Source: an uncultured Eubacterium sp. (GTDB lineage: Bacteria > Bacillota > Clostridia > Lachnospirales > Lachnospiraceae). Taken from it: a stretch of DNA of 27,788 bases. The number at the start of each line of letters is the position of its first letter. Within the stretch, counting starts at the first letter, position 1. Below, in pieces: positions 8,678 to 17,416 of this stretch. A program made the translations under genes and the position numbers. The notes under the pieces are model-generated. The model saw nothing but the letters and a program-made list of their open reading frames with translations. It was not told where the DNA came from and ran no database searches. The stretch lies in assembly GCA_937915825.1 (NCBI GenBank), contig CALGGT010000020.1:1-27788 (forward strand). The letters are read 5' to 3'.

Positions 8678-9339
8678 AAGGCGTAGCAAAGCTGGACACC
8701 GTTCTGGGTGTTTCCAGTAAGATTCCTAAGACGGGGCTGGTGGAAATGGCTTTTTGGGGACGTTCCAATGTAGGGAAGTCTTCCTTGATCAACGGCGTAC
8801 TGAACCGAAAGTCATTGGCGAGAACCTCTTCGCAGCCGGGAAAGACCCGTACCGTTAACTATTATTTGGTGGATGAGAAAATGTATCTGGTAGATCTCCC
8901 GGGATATGGATATGCCAAGGCCTTACGTACGGAAAGTGAAAAATGGATGAAGATGATCCAACGTTATCTGACGGAATCCGAGACCCTGCGGGTCGTATTT
9001 CTCTTAGTGGATTATCGCCATCCGCCTATGAAAAACGATATCGAGCAGTATGACCTGCTGTGTTCCCTGGGCTTTTCACCGGTGATCATCGCGACCAAGT
9101 CCGATAAGGTGAAACGGTCGGAACGGGCCAGAAATTTAAAGGAGATCCGTCAGGGGCTCAACCTGATCCCGGACACCCCGGTGATTCCTTTTTCGGCGAA
9201 AACCGGGGAAGGAAAAGAAGAGATCATCGAGTACATGGAAGCCTTTTATCAAATGTTTGTGACAGACATAGAATCGATGGCAAAGGACGCAGAATCGTTT
9301 TCGACAGATGTAGAATCAAGAGGTGATAAGGATGAATAA
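8674..9339 (+). CDS. ysxC: Ribosome biogenesis GTP-binding protein YsxC/EngB
   Basis: Essential GTPase in assembly of the 50S ribosomal subunit in Firmicutes. G motifs are G1 GRSNVGKSS at 29-37, G3 DLPGYG at 74-79, G4 TKSDK at 141-145 and G5 SAKTG at 174-178. The ATG overlaps the lon stop, as is common for the lon-ysxC pair. At 221 residues it is about 20 longer than usual; the extra C-terminal tail (198-218) is three heptads with the pattern D-x-E-S-x-x-x coded by a 21-bp tandem repeat at 9265-9327. The last unit overlaps the ribosome binding site of the next gene. The tail is probably disordered and is unlikely to be needed for GTPase function (inference). Confidence 0.95.
   Translation: MKGVAKLDTVLGVSSKIPKTGLVEMAFWGRSNVGKSSLINGVLNRKSLARTSSQPGKTRTVNYYLVDEKMYLVDLPGYGYAKALRTESEKWMKMIQRYLTESETLRVVFLLVDYRHPPMKNDIEQYDLLCSLGFSPVIIATKSDKVKRSERARNLKEIRQGLNLIPDTPVIPFSAKTGEGKEEIIEYMEAFYQMFVTDIESMAKDAESFSTDVESRGDKDE
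9265..9327 (+). repeat. 21-bp coding tandem repeat at the 3' end of ysxC
   Basis: Three in-frame units lie at 9265-9285, 9286-9306 and 9307-9327. Each begins GAY-NNA-GAA-TCN and codes D-(I/A/V)-E-S plus three variable residues. The units have diverged outside the first four codons. The third includes AAGAGGTGA, the ribosome binding site for the serine acetyltransferase at 9332. Confidence 0.75.
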
Positions 9340-10240
9340 ACATACACAGGATATTATTAAAAAAGTATCCATGGAAATTGTGGATAATTATCGGAATGAG
9401 CCTTTGTTTTCTTCCAAGAAGGGGAAGATCATGCCGGAACGTAAGCAGATCATTGATGTGCTGTTAAGCTTGAGAGATGTTATGTTTCCAGGGTATTTTC
9501 AGTCGCAGGATGTGATCGGCTACATGCCGGAATACTTTGTAGGCGAGCGCCTGGGCAAGATCCATCAGGTGTTGTCGACCCAGGTGCGTAGAGGGTTAAA
9601 TTACATGGACGACCAGGCTCATTACGACGAGGATAACTATGAGCAGGCGGAAGAGATCGTGGAACATTTTGTCAGCTGCTTACCGGACATTCAAAAAACA
9701 TTTTTAGGCGACATTCAAATGTTATTTGATGGAGATCCGGCGGCGCAAAGCAAGGAAGAAATCATTTTCTCTTATCCGGGACTGTTTGCCATCTATGTGT
9801 ACCGGATCGCCCACGAATTTTATTTGCAGAAGGTTCCGTTCATTCCCAGGATCATGACGGAATACGCCCATGGGAAAACCGGGATTGATATTAATGCCGG
9901 CGCCACCATTGGGAAAAATTTCTTTATCGATCACGGAACCGGGATCGTAATTGGAGAAACAACGGAGATCGGGGACAATGTAAAGCTCTATCAGGGGGTT
10001 ACCCTGGGAGGGTTATCGACCAGAAAGGGACAGGGCTTAAGCGGCAGCAAGCGACATCCCACCATTGGAAACAATGTTACGATCTACGCCGGGGCCACGA
10101 TCCTGGGGGGAAATACCATCATCGGGGAGAATTCGGTGATTGGCGGTAACGCCTTTATTACCGATTCGGTGCCGGCCAATTCCAGGATCAGCATTAAATC
10201 CCCGGAGAAGAACCTACGATTTGATAACATTGAGAAATAA
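9332..10240 (+). CDS. cysE: Serine O-acetyltransferase (CysE/EpsC type)
   Basis: Transfers acetyl from acetyl-CoA to L-serine to give O-acetylserine, the first committed step to cysteine. A GTG at 9323 is in frame, but ATG 9332 (302 aa) has AAGAGGTGA at 9318-9325 just upstream and overlaps the ysxC stop by 8 nt. Residues 1-175 are a long helical N-terminal part, followed by left-handed beta-helix hexapeptide repeats (TGIDINAGATIG, GIVIGETTEIGDN, HPTIGNNVTIYAGATILGG). Likely catalytic His residues are at about 180 (YAHGKTGIDI) and 201 (IDHGTG). The length and N-terminus fit the EpsC subgroup of serine acetyltransferases. No O-acetylserine sulfhydrylase is in the window; DUF1015 follows. Confidence 0.92.
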   Translation: MNKHTQDIIKKVSMEIVDNYRNEPLFSSKKGKIMPERKQIIDVLLSLRDVMFPGYFQSQDVIGYMPEYFVGERLGKIHQVLSTQVRRGLNYMDDQAHYDEDNYEQAEEIVEHFVSCLPDIQKTFLGDIQMLFDGDPAAQSKEEIIFSYPGLFAIYVYRIAHEFYLQKVPFIPRIMTEYAHGKTGIDINAGATIGKNFFIDHGTGIVIGETTEIGDNVKLYQGVTLGGLSTRKGQGLSGSKRHPTIGNNVTIYAGATILGGNTIIGENSVIGGNAFITDSVPANSRISIKSPEKNLRFDNIEK

Positions 10241-10288
10241 AAACGACATGGATCATGGAAAAAATTTAGAAAACAGGAGGAAGATAGC

Positions 10289-11530
10289 ATGGCAAAGATT
10301 CGACCTTTTCCTTGTATGAGACCGAACAAAGAATATGTAGCAAAGGTTGCGGCCCTTCCCTATGATGTATATCATTTGGCGGAAGCCAAAGAGGTAGTGG
10401 AAAAAGAACCAATGTCATTCTTAAAGATCGATCTGCCGGAGACTCAATTTGCGGATGATTTTGATCCCAACAGCCCGGAGGCCTTTGCGAAAGCGAAGGA
10501 ATTATTGGAACAGGACGTGGAAGCGGGAATTTATGAGAAGAAGGACACCCCGGTGTATTATTTATATGAGCAGGTGATGAACGGCCGCAGTCAGGTTGGT
10601 CTGGTTGCGTGCTCCAGCGTAGACGATTACCGGAACAACGTGATCAAGAAGCATGAAAACACCCGGGCGGACAAAGAATATAACCGGATTCAGCATGTGG
10701 ATGTATGTTCCTGTCAAACCGGACCGATCTTTCTTACCTACCGGAAGAATCCGGTGATCGCGGAGATTACGGAAAAAACGGTCAAAACGACGCCTCTTTA
10801 TGATTTTACGGCGGAAGATGGCGTGATCCACCGGGTTTGGGAAATTAGCAACGAAACGGATATCCGGACCATTACGGAGGCGTTTGCGACCATTCCTTCG
10901 GTTTACATCGCCGATGGCCATCACAGAGCGGCTTCTGCCGTGAAGGTTAGTTTAAAGCGCAGGGAAGAGCACCCGGATTACACCGGGGAAGAAGAATTTA
11001 ATTTCTTCCTGTCCGTCTTGTTCCCGGATGAAGAATTGATGATCATGGATTACAACCGTACGGTGAAGGATTTAAATGGCCTGACCGAGGAAGAATACAT
11101 GGAAAAAGTGAAGGAAATATTCCGGGTTGAGCCTTTGGAACATGCCAAAAGCCCTGAAAAGAAGGGAGAGGTCACCATGTATCTGAATCATGCCTGGTAT
11201 CGCCTGACGGCAGATCCTGCCTATTACGAGGGGAGAGACGCCAGTAAGCGGCTGGATGTTTCCATCTTACAGGATTATTTGTTAGAGCCGGTATTGGGGA
11301 TTCAGGACCCCAAAACGGATCAGAGAATTGATTTCATCGGCGGGATCCGTGGTTTGAAGGAATTGGAGAAGCGAGGGGATGAGGATATGAAGGTATCCTT
11401 TGCCATGTATCCAACTTCCATTGCGGAGTTAATGGAGGTAGCGGATCAAGGGCTGTTAATGCCTCCGAAATCCACCTGGTTTGAACCGAAACTGCGCAGC
11501 GGTATCTTTTTGCATCCCATTGAACGATAA
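10289..11530 (+). CDS. DUF1015 family protein with DGHHR motif, possible serine-metabolism protein
   Basis: A 413-residue cytosolic protein of the DUF1015 family, whose members are often labelled ParB/RepB-like. Conserved features are IRPFPCMRP at the start, LPYDVY near 24-28, KHENTR at 121-126, IADGHHRAAS at about 207-216 and PPKSTWFEPKLRSGIFLHP at the end. The DGHHR motif resembles the nucleotide-binding motif of the ParB/sulfiredoxin-like fold used by the free serine kinases SerK and SbnI. Here it lies 48 nt after serine acetyltransferase with its own AGGAGG at 10275-10280, so a role in serine or cysteine metabolism is possible. The function is not established; the kinase link is inference from motif and neighbour. 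Confidence 0.85.
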   Translation: MAKIRPFPCMRPNKEYVAKVAALPYDVYHLAEAKEVVEKEPMSFLKIDLPETQFADDFDPNSPEAFAKAKELLEQDVEAGIYEKKDTPVYYLYEQVMNGRSQVGLVACSSVDDYRNNVIKKHENTRADKEYNRIQHVDVCSCQTGPIFLTYRKNPVIAEITEKTVKTTPLYDFTAEDGVIHRVWEISNETDIRTITEAFATIPSVYIADGHHRAASAVKVSLKRREEHPDYTGEEEFNFFLSVLFPDEELMIMDYNRTVKDLNGLTEEEYMEKVKEIFRVEPLEHAKSPEKKGEVTMYLNHAWYRLTADPAYYEGRDASKRLDVSILQDYLLEPVLGIQDPKTDQRIDFIGGIRGLKELEKRGDEDMKVSFAMYPTSIAELMEVADQGLLMPPKSTWFEPKLRSGIFLHPIER

Positions 11531-11545
11531 GGAGGACACGACGAG

Positions 11546-12223
11546 ATGGATCGTTTTTTTAACAGCGATAACCGGGTTATGCGGATCTTATCCAAGATCT
11601 TTGATCTGGCATGGTTGAGTATCATTTATATTGTATTCTGTATTCCCGTGGTAACCTTTGGAGCGGCTACCACATCCTTATATTACGTAAGCGCCAAGGT
11701 GATCCGCCACGACCGTAGTTATGTGTGGCGGGAATTCTGGCATTGTTTTAAGACGAACTTTGTTCAATCCACGTTGGTGTGGGTTATTTTTGCGGTGTTA
11801 TATACGTTAATGATCTTTAACATTCGCATGGTAGGGCTCACCGATTCCGCCTCCAATTACGGGGGATACATGTCAGGGGCGTACATCGCTATTACGCTGG
11901 TTGCCTTTTGTATCATGTGCTACATTTTTGCGGTGATCTCCCGGTTTACCATGAAAATCGGAGGATTGTTTAAGTTCTCCATGTTTCTGGCGTTTCGCCA
12001 TTTCCTGCACACCTTGATCCTGCTTGCGATCTGGGGAGGTGCGATTTTCCTGTTGGTGGTTGGCGTCACCTTCGGAGTTCCCTATATGATGTTTCTGGTT
12101 CCCGGTATATGTGGTCTTTTGTACACATTTCCGGTGGAGCATTTGTTTAAAAAATATATGCCCAAAGCGGATCCGGTCATTACGGATGAGGGCGATGAGA
12201 TTGTAGAGTGGTATAACGAATAA
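11546..12223 (+). CDS. YesL/DUF624 family integral membrane protein
   Basis: A 225-residue protein with about five hydrophobic segments, near residues 20-46, 75-95, 109-132, 155-175 and 179-195. The N-terminus (MDRFFNSDNRVMRILSKIFD, then IVFCIPVVTFGAATTSLYYV) is typical of the YesL/DUF624 family, which often sits with sugar ABC transporters and glycan-degradation genes; no biochemical role is established. GGAGG at 11531-11535 is 10 nt before the ATG and abuts the DUF1015 stop. No ABC transporter is nearby. The following gene is a GlgB-like protein, so a loose carbohydrate theme is suggested but not shown. Confidence 0.85.
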   Translation: MDRFFNSDNRVMRILSKIFDLAWLSIIYIVFCIPVVTFGAATTSLYYVSAKVIRHDRSYVWREFWHCFKTNFVQSTLVWVIFAVLYTLMIFNIRMVGLTDSASNYGGYMSGAYIAITLVAFCIMCYIFAVISRFTMKIGGLFKFSMFLAFRHFLHTLILLAIWGGAIFLLVVGVTFGVPYMMFLVPGICGLLYTFPVEHLFKKYMPKADPVITDEGDEIVEWYNE

Positions 12224-12252
12224 CAAGTGAAGAAAGACGGAGGTATTTCGGT

Positions 12253-14475
12253 ATGGCAAAGAAATTGGAAGATTATATGGAATGGCCGCGAATTGAGGAT
12301 TTGGCCTATGCGGAGATCAAGGACCCGTCCCAGATTTTAGGGGCCAGGAAATTGCGTGAGCGGATTTTGATCACCGGATTTTTCCCGGACGCGAAGAAAG
12401 TAATGGTAAAACCCAAGGGAACGAAACAAAGGGGAACGACCATGACCCAAATGGACGAATCCGGGTATTTTGCGGCGTTTTTAAACGTGAAAGAAGTACC
12501 GGAGTACAGTTTCTCCGTGGAATATGAGGACCGAAAGGAACTGGTACCCGATGTGTATGAAGCGGATTTTTTCATGGACGTGATGGACGGAGTTGCCTTC
12601 GGGGAAGGAAAATGGTCCGAAGCTTATAAAAAACTGGGCGCTCATTTTGGAACCCTCCAGGGGGTGGAAGGGGTGTACTTTGATGTATGGGCTCCCAATG
12701 CCAGGGGCGTCAGCGTTGTGGGAGATTTTAACGGATGGGATCCGAAAGTCAATCAGATGAAACCTACAAAATTCGGGGTTTATGAGTTATTTGTGCCCGG
12801 GATCAAGGAAGGAGACTTGTATAAGTTTGATATTTACGGAGCCGATGGAAAAAGAGTATTAAAGAGCGACCCTTATGCCCTGGAGATGGAGATGGGGGAT
12901 CACCATGCCTCGGTTGTGACGAGAGAAAAAGAAGTCATCTGGAAAGACGGCGCCTGGATGAAAAAAAGAGAAAAAGCAGATCCGTTGAAGAGTCCCATGG
13001 TGGTTTTGGAGGTACATCCGGAATCCTTTATTCAAGAAGGAAAGGATCAAACCTTTAAAGAACTGGGAAAAGAACTGGTTCAATATTGTAAGGAGATCGG
13101 CTACACCCATGTGGAATTCATGCCTCTTTTACAACACAATGAAGAAGACGCGTTTGGTTACAATGCCATTTCTGCCTTTGCCTTGAATCAGGAATTGGGA
13201 AACAGAGAAGATTTTCGCAAAATGGTGGATCTCTTACATCAGAATGAGATCGGCGTGATCCTGGATTGGGACGCGTCTCATTTCGCGAAGAATGAGGAAG
13301 GACTGGGAAGGTTTGACGGCTCTTGTCTGTATGAATCCGAGGATGAGAGAAGAAGCGCCTGTCCTTATTATGACAGTTATTATTATGACTATGGGAAGCC
13401 GGAAGTATGTAGTTTCAAATTGTCCAACGCGGCTTATTGGCTGAAGGAATTCCACATTGACGGTTTGCGTCTTCCTTTCGTACACGCCATGTTGTATTTG
13501 GATTATAACAAGAGCGACGGGGAATGGATGGCCAATATTTACGGGGGAACGGAGAATCTGGAGGCGGAAGCATTCTTAAAAGACTTAAACAGCATGGTCA
13601 AAGAGATTCCCGGCACCTTTACCGTGGCGGAGGAAACATCGGCCTGGCCCATGGTGACCGAAGATGTGGAAGAAGGCGGCTTAGGCTTTACCTTCAAATG
13701 GAACAATGGATTTGTCAAAGATTATGTAAACTACATTCAAACCGATCCCTTATTCCGGAAAGGAAAACACGGGGAATTAACCTTTAGCATGGTGTATCAC
13801 TACTCGGAACATTTTATCTTAAGCTTTTCCCATAATGAATTCTTACGGGGATCCATGTACCAGAAAATGCCGGGCACGGCGGAACAGAAAATGGCCGGTC
13901 TTCGCTTAACCTATGGGTATATGATGATGCACCCCGGTAAGAAATTGATCTTTACGGGACAGGATTTCGGGGAAGAAGTGGAGCCGGATTTTGTGAAGGG
14001 ACCGGACCGAGATCTATTGACCAATTCCTACACGGCCATCAGCACGGAAGGCAAGATCGTTCAGATCAAATCCAGAAATCGCCTGCTGTTTGACTACATG
14101 AGGGAGTTGATCCATTTTTACAAGGATCATCCGGCGTTGTATGAGAAGGATTACGAGATTGAGGGATTCCAGTGGGTCAGCATGTTAGACGCGGATCATA
14201 GTGTGATCGCGTTTGTAAGAAAGTCGGAACAGGAAAAACTTCTGGTGGTTTGCAACTTTACTCCGGTGTGCTATGAGAAGTTCGTCTTAGGCGTGGATTT
14301 CAACGGAAAGATCAAGGAAATCTTAAATTCCGACAACGTACGTTTCGGAGGAAATGGCAAGGACAATCCAAGAATGCGTGCCACAAAGAAAGAAAAATGG
14401 GATGGTTACGAGAGAAGCGTTACCTTCACCCTGGCCCCCTTTGGAGTACAGGTATTTGAGATCATAGAATCGTAA
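12253..14475 (+). CDS. GlgB-like GH13 protein lacking two catalytic residues, probable pseudoenzyme
   Basis: A 740-residue protein with the architecture of 1,4-alpha-glucan branching enzyme: two N-terminal CBM48-like beta domains (about 20-110 and 125-225; VYFDVWAPNARGVSVVGDFN is diagnostic), a GH13 barrel (about 250-600) and a C-terminal beta domain. Region I keeps Asp 338 and His 343 (DWDASHF). Region II reads HIDGLRLPFVHAMLYLDY where branching enzymes have GLRVDAVASMLYLDY, so the nucleophile Asp is Pro 408. Region III keeps the acid Glu 460 (VAEETSAWP). Region IV reads SHNE rather than SHDE, giving Asn 528. The barrel's GYQVTGYFAPT equivalent is GYNAISAFALN. Branching activity is therefore unlikely; a glucan-binding or scaffolding role is inferred. 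The frame is intact, against simple decay. GGAGG at 12239-12243 sets the start. Confidence 0.88.
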   Translation: MAKKLEDYMEWPRIEDLAYAEIKDPSQILGARKLRERILITGFFPDAKKVMVKPKGTKQRGTTMTQMDESGYFAAFLNVKEVPEYSFSVEYEDRKELVPDVYEADFFMDVMDGVAFGEGKWSEAYKKLGAHFGTLQGVEGVYFDVWAPNARGVSVVGDFNGWDPKVNQMKPTKFGVYELFVPGIKEGDLYKFDIYGADGKRVLKSDPYALEMEMGDHHASVVTREKEVIWKDGAWMKKREKADPLKSPMVVLEVHPESFIQEGKDQTFKELGKELVQYCKEIGYTHVEFMPLLQHNEEDAFGYNAISAFALNQELGNREDFRKMVDLLHQNEIGVILDWDASHFAKNEEGLGRFDGSCLYESEDERRSACPYYDSYYYDYGKPEVCSFKLSNAAYWLKEFHIDGLRLPFVHAMLYLDYNKSDGEWMANIYGGTENLEAEAFLKDLNSMVKEIPGTFTVAEETSAWPMVTEDVEEGGLGFTFKWNNGFVKDYVNYIQTDPLFRKGKHGELTFSMVYHYSEHFILSFSHNEFLRGSMYQKMPGTAEQKMAGLRLTYGYMMMHPGKKLIFTGQDFGEEVEPDFVKGPDRDLLTNSYTAISTEGKIVQIKSRNRLLFDYMRELIHFYKDHPALYEKDYEIEGFQWVSMLDADHSVIAFVRKSEQEKLLVVCNFTPVCYEKFVLGVDFNGKIKEILNSDNVRFGGNGKDNPRMRATKKEKWDGYERSVTFTLAPFGVQVFEIIES

Positions 14476-14490
14476 GGATGGTAGAAGTTT

Positions 14491-17403
14491 ATGGATAAGA
14501 TCAAGCATTATAAAATTCTGGAAGAAATGGAAGTGGATACGGTTTCAAACGGGGTTGCCACCCGATTGGTACATGAAGAAACCGGAGCCAGAGTGATCGT
14601 CATTCGTTGTGAGGATGATAATAAGGTTTTTAACATCGGTTTTAAAACCCCTTCGTTAAATTCCAAGGGGACGGCCCATATTGTAGAGCATACCGTATTG
14701 TGCGGCTCGCAAAAATACCGGGCGAAGGATCCGTTTGTGGAATTGGTACAGGGGTCGCTCAATACCTTCTTAAATGCCATGACCTATCCGGATAAAACCG
14801 TATATCCCGTGGCAAGCCGGAATTTACAGGATTTTCATAATCTAATGGATGTATATCTGGATGCGGTTTTCTTCCCGCGCTTCTACGAGGAGGAGAAAAT
14901 ATTCCGTCAGGAAGGATGGCATTATGAGTTGGACAGCCTGGAGGGACCCTTGCGTTATAACGGGGTTGTGTTCAATGAGATGAAGGGGGTATTCTCCGAC
15001 GCGGAATCCTGTATGGAACGTATGATCCAGCGAAAAATGAACCCGGATAACGGATACCAATACGAATCCGGGGGAGATCCGGAGGAGATCCCGGAATTAA
15101 GTTATGAGGAATATTTGGATTTTCATCGACGTTATTATCATCCGTCCAACAGTTATATCTACCTTTATGGCGACTTAAATATGGAGGAAGAACTGGAGAA
15201 GATCCATAACGAATACTTAAGTAAATTCAGCTATTTGAAGGTGGATTCGGAAATTGAAGAGCAGGCGCCCTTTCAAGAGCCACAAAAAGAAGTGGGTTAC
15301 TATGCCGTAGGGGAAGAGGAGTCCATAGAGGATGCCACTTATCTGGCTTACGTCGTAGAGCTTCCCAAAACGTTTGATCGATTTACGGAGTTAGCCATGG
15401 AACTGGTCGGACGTTTACTGGTGAACCGCCAGGGGGCACCGGTCAAGAAGGCCCTTTTAGAGGCGGGGATCGGGAAAGATGTTTCGTTCAGCGGGGACTC
15501 ATCCTATTATCAACCGGTGTTATCCTTCCAGGTGAAGGGGGCCAACGAGGATCAAATGGATGATTTTATACGGATCCTGGAAGAGGAGCTAAAGAAGTTT
15601 GTAGAGGATGGCCCGGAAGAGAAATCGGTACTCAGTCGCTTGAATCACATGGAGTATCAATTAAGAAAAGGAAAATATGAAAATTACCCTAACGGGTTGA
15701 TGATGTCCCTAGAGATCTTTGATTATTGGCTTTATAACGATGAACGTGGATTTGAAGCTTTGAAAGATCTGGAAGTCATTGAGAAAATGCGAAATTCTTT
15801 TGGACAGGGAGTGTTACAGGATCTTGTGAAAGAGTGGATCCTGGACAACCCCCACAAGGGATATTTTACCATGCTTCCCGACAAAGGCCTAACGGGCAGG
15901 ATCAACGAAGCCGAGGAGAAAAAATTAGCGGATCTTTTCGAGAGCATGAGTAAGGAAGAACGAGAACAATGCATTCGGGAAACCAGAGAATTAAAGAAAT
16001 ATCAGGAAGAGCCTACGCCTCCGGAAGACTTAGAAACCATTCCCCGATTATCGGTCAAAGACCTGGAGGGGGAAGTGGAAACTTTATCCAACATCGAAGA
16101 GATCACGGCGGGAACACCGGTATTATGGCACGATTATGATACCAATGGGATCTGCTATCTGAAAGCCGGGTTTTATCTGGATCATGATCTGATGGATGTT
16201 TACCCTTATCTGGGGTTGATCCAGGATGTGATGCGTGAATTAGATACCACCAACTACACGATCACAGAACTGATGGATGAGATCATTCTGCATCTGGGGG
16301 AATTCGGTGTATCGCTGCAATATCATGGGAAGAACAACGCAAAACATTTCCTGATGATCAAAGGGGAATTTATCTGGAATCCGGAAAATATGGACTGGTT
16401 TACCCGGTTAGCCAACGAGGTGGTTCATCAGTCCATCTGGGCGGAGGATCGTGTGAAGCAATCCCTGACCCGATGCATGGTGCGACTACAGGATCAGCTG
16501 ATCAAAGCCGGTCATGCAAGCGCGATGACCCGGTGCTTAAGCTATTTTGATGAAACCATGGAATATGCCCAGAACAGCAGTGGTCTGGGATATTATAAAT
16601 TCTTAAAAAATCTATTGGATCATTGGGAGGAGGAGTGGCCTAAAACCAAGGACCTGGTTTGTAAGATCCTTCGCAAAGTGTTTTCCAAAAAGCCGGATTT
16701 TGTTGAAGTTACCATGAACCGGGATCTGGATCATGAGGTGGTGATGGATCAGATCAATGGTTTTGTACAGAGTTTTCCCAAAAAAGAGGAAGTGATCCTG
16801 CCTAAGCCGGATCTGTCCTTTCTGGTACATGGAACGAATGAGGGATTTAAAACCGCCAGTCGTGTGCAATATGTAGCCCAGGCGGGAAACATGAATGAAA
16901 CCTATCAAGATGGAACGATCAAAGTGTTGTCCCTGATCCTGAATTATCATTTATTGTGGAATGAGGTTCGTGTGAAGGGAGGAGCCTACGGAGTATTTTT
17001 CTCTTATGGTTGGGAAAAAGGAAGCTTCACGGTCAGTTCCTACCGGGATCCGAACCTGAAGGAAACCTATGAGATTTATAACACATTGCCGGAAATGATA
17101 CGGAATTTCCAATGCGATGAACGAGAAATGGAGAAATTCATCATCGGAACGTATGGAAATGTTATGTCCAAGTCCACGGTCAAACAAAGGGGTGAATACG
17201 CGGGGGATTGCTATTGGAAAGGAATTACCCTGGAAGAACGCCAGAAATATCTTCAGGAGATCTTATCGACGACGCCGGAAAAAGTGCGGAAGATGGCGGA
17301 GATCCTGGAGAAAATGATGAAAAACACTTACGTCTGTACCATCGGGAACGAGGAAAAAGTGGAGGAACAAAAGGAATTGTTTGATTCCGTGCAAACGATT
17401 TGA
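14491..17403 (+). CDS. M16C family zinc metallopeptidase (insulinase/PreP-like)
   Basis: A 970-residue M16C peptidase of the presequence-protease/falcilysin type, a two-half clamshell that degrades peptides. The inverted zinc motif HIVEH lies at 63-67 (two His ligands, catalytic Glu 66), with the third ligand Glu 163 in VVFNEMKG; the 96-residue gap from the second His equals that I recall for PreP. The M16C-associated linker lies in the middle, and the C-terminal half holds RVKGGAYG, the substrate Arg/Tyr-type motif near 830. There is no signal peptide, so a cytosolic role in oligopeptide turnover is likely. The ribosome binding site is weak (AAGGAT at 14474-14479). era follows after 13 nt, so cotranscription with era-recO is likely. 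Confidence 0.93.
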   Translation: MDKIKHYKILEEMEVDTVSNGVATRLVHEETGARVIVIRCEDDNKVFNIGFKTPSLNSKGTAHIVEHTVLCGSQKYRAKDPFVELVQGSLNTFLNAMTYPDKTVYPVASRNLQDFHNLMDVYLDAVFFPRFYEEEKIFRQEGWHYELDSLEGPLRYNGVVFNEMKGVFSDAESCMERMIQRKMNPDNGYQYESGGDPEEIPELSYEEYLDFHRRYYHPSNSYIYLYGDLNMEEELEKIHNEYLSKFSYLKVDSEIEEQAPFQEPQKEVGYYAVGEEESIEDATYLAYVVELPKTFDRFTELAMELVGRLLVNRQGAPVKKALLEAGIGKDVSFSGDSSYYQPVLSFQVKGANEDQMDDFIRILEEELKKFVEDGPEEKSVLSRLNHMEYQLRKGKYENYPNGLMMSLEIFDYWLYNDERGFEALKDLEVIEKMRNSFGQGVLQDLVKEWILDNPHKGYFTMLPDKGLTGRINEAEEKKLADLFESMSKEEREQCIRETRELKKYQEEPTPPEDLETIPRLSVKDLEGEVETLSNIEEITAGTPVLWHDYDTNGICYLKAGFYLDHDLMDVYPYLGLIQDVMRELDTTNYTITELMDEIILHLGEFGVSLQYHGKNNAKHFLMIKGEFIWNPENMDWFTRLANEVVHQSIWAEDRVKQSLTRCMVRLQDQLIKAGHASAMTRCLSYFDETMEYAQNSSGLGYYKFLKNLLDHWEEEWPKTKDLVCKILRKVFSKKPDFVEVTMNRDLDHEVVMDQINGFVQSFPKKEEVILPKPDLSFLVHGTNEGFKTASRVQYVAQAGNMNETYQDGTIKVLSLILNYHLLWNEVRVKGGAYGVFFSYGWEKGSFTVSSYRDPNLKETYEIYNTLPEMIRNFQCDEREMEKFIIGTYGNVMSKSTVKQRGEYAGDCYWKGITLEERQKYLQEILSTTPEKVRKMAEILEKMMKNTYVCTIGNEEKVEEQKELFDSVQTI

Positions 17404-17416
17404 CGGGAGGTGGAAA

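Noticed and set aside
12253..14475. GlgB-like gene as an ordinary branching enzyme or as a frameshifted pseudogene
   Set aside because: Two catalytic Asp residues are replaced, against an ordinary enzyme, and the frame is intact with conserved flanks, against random decay.
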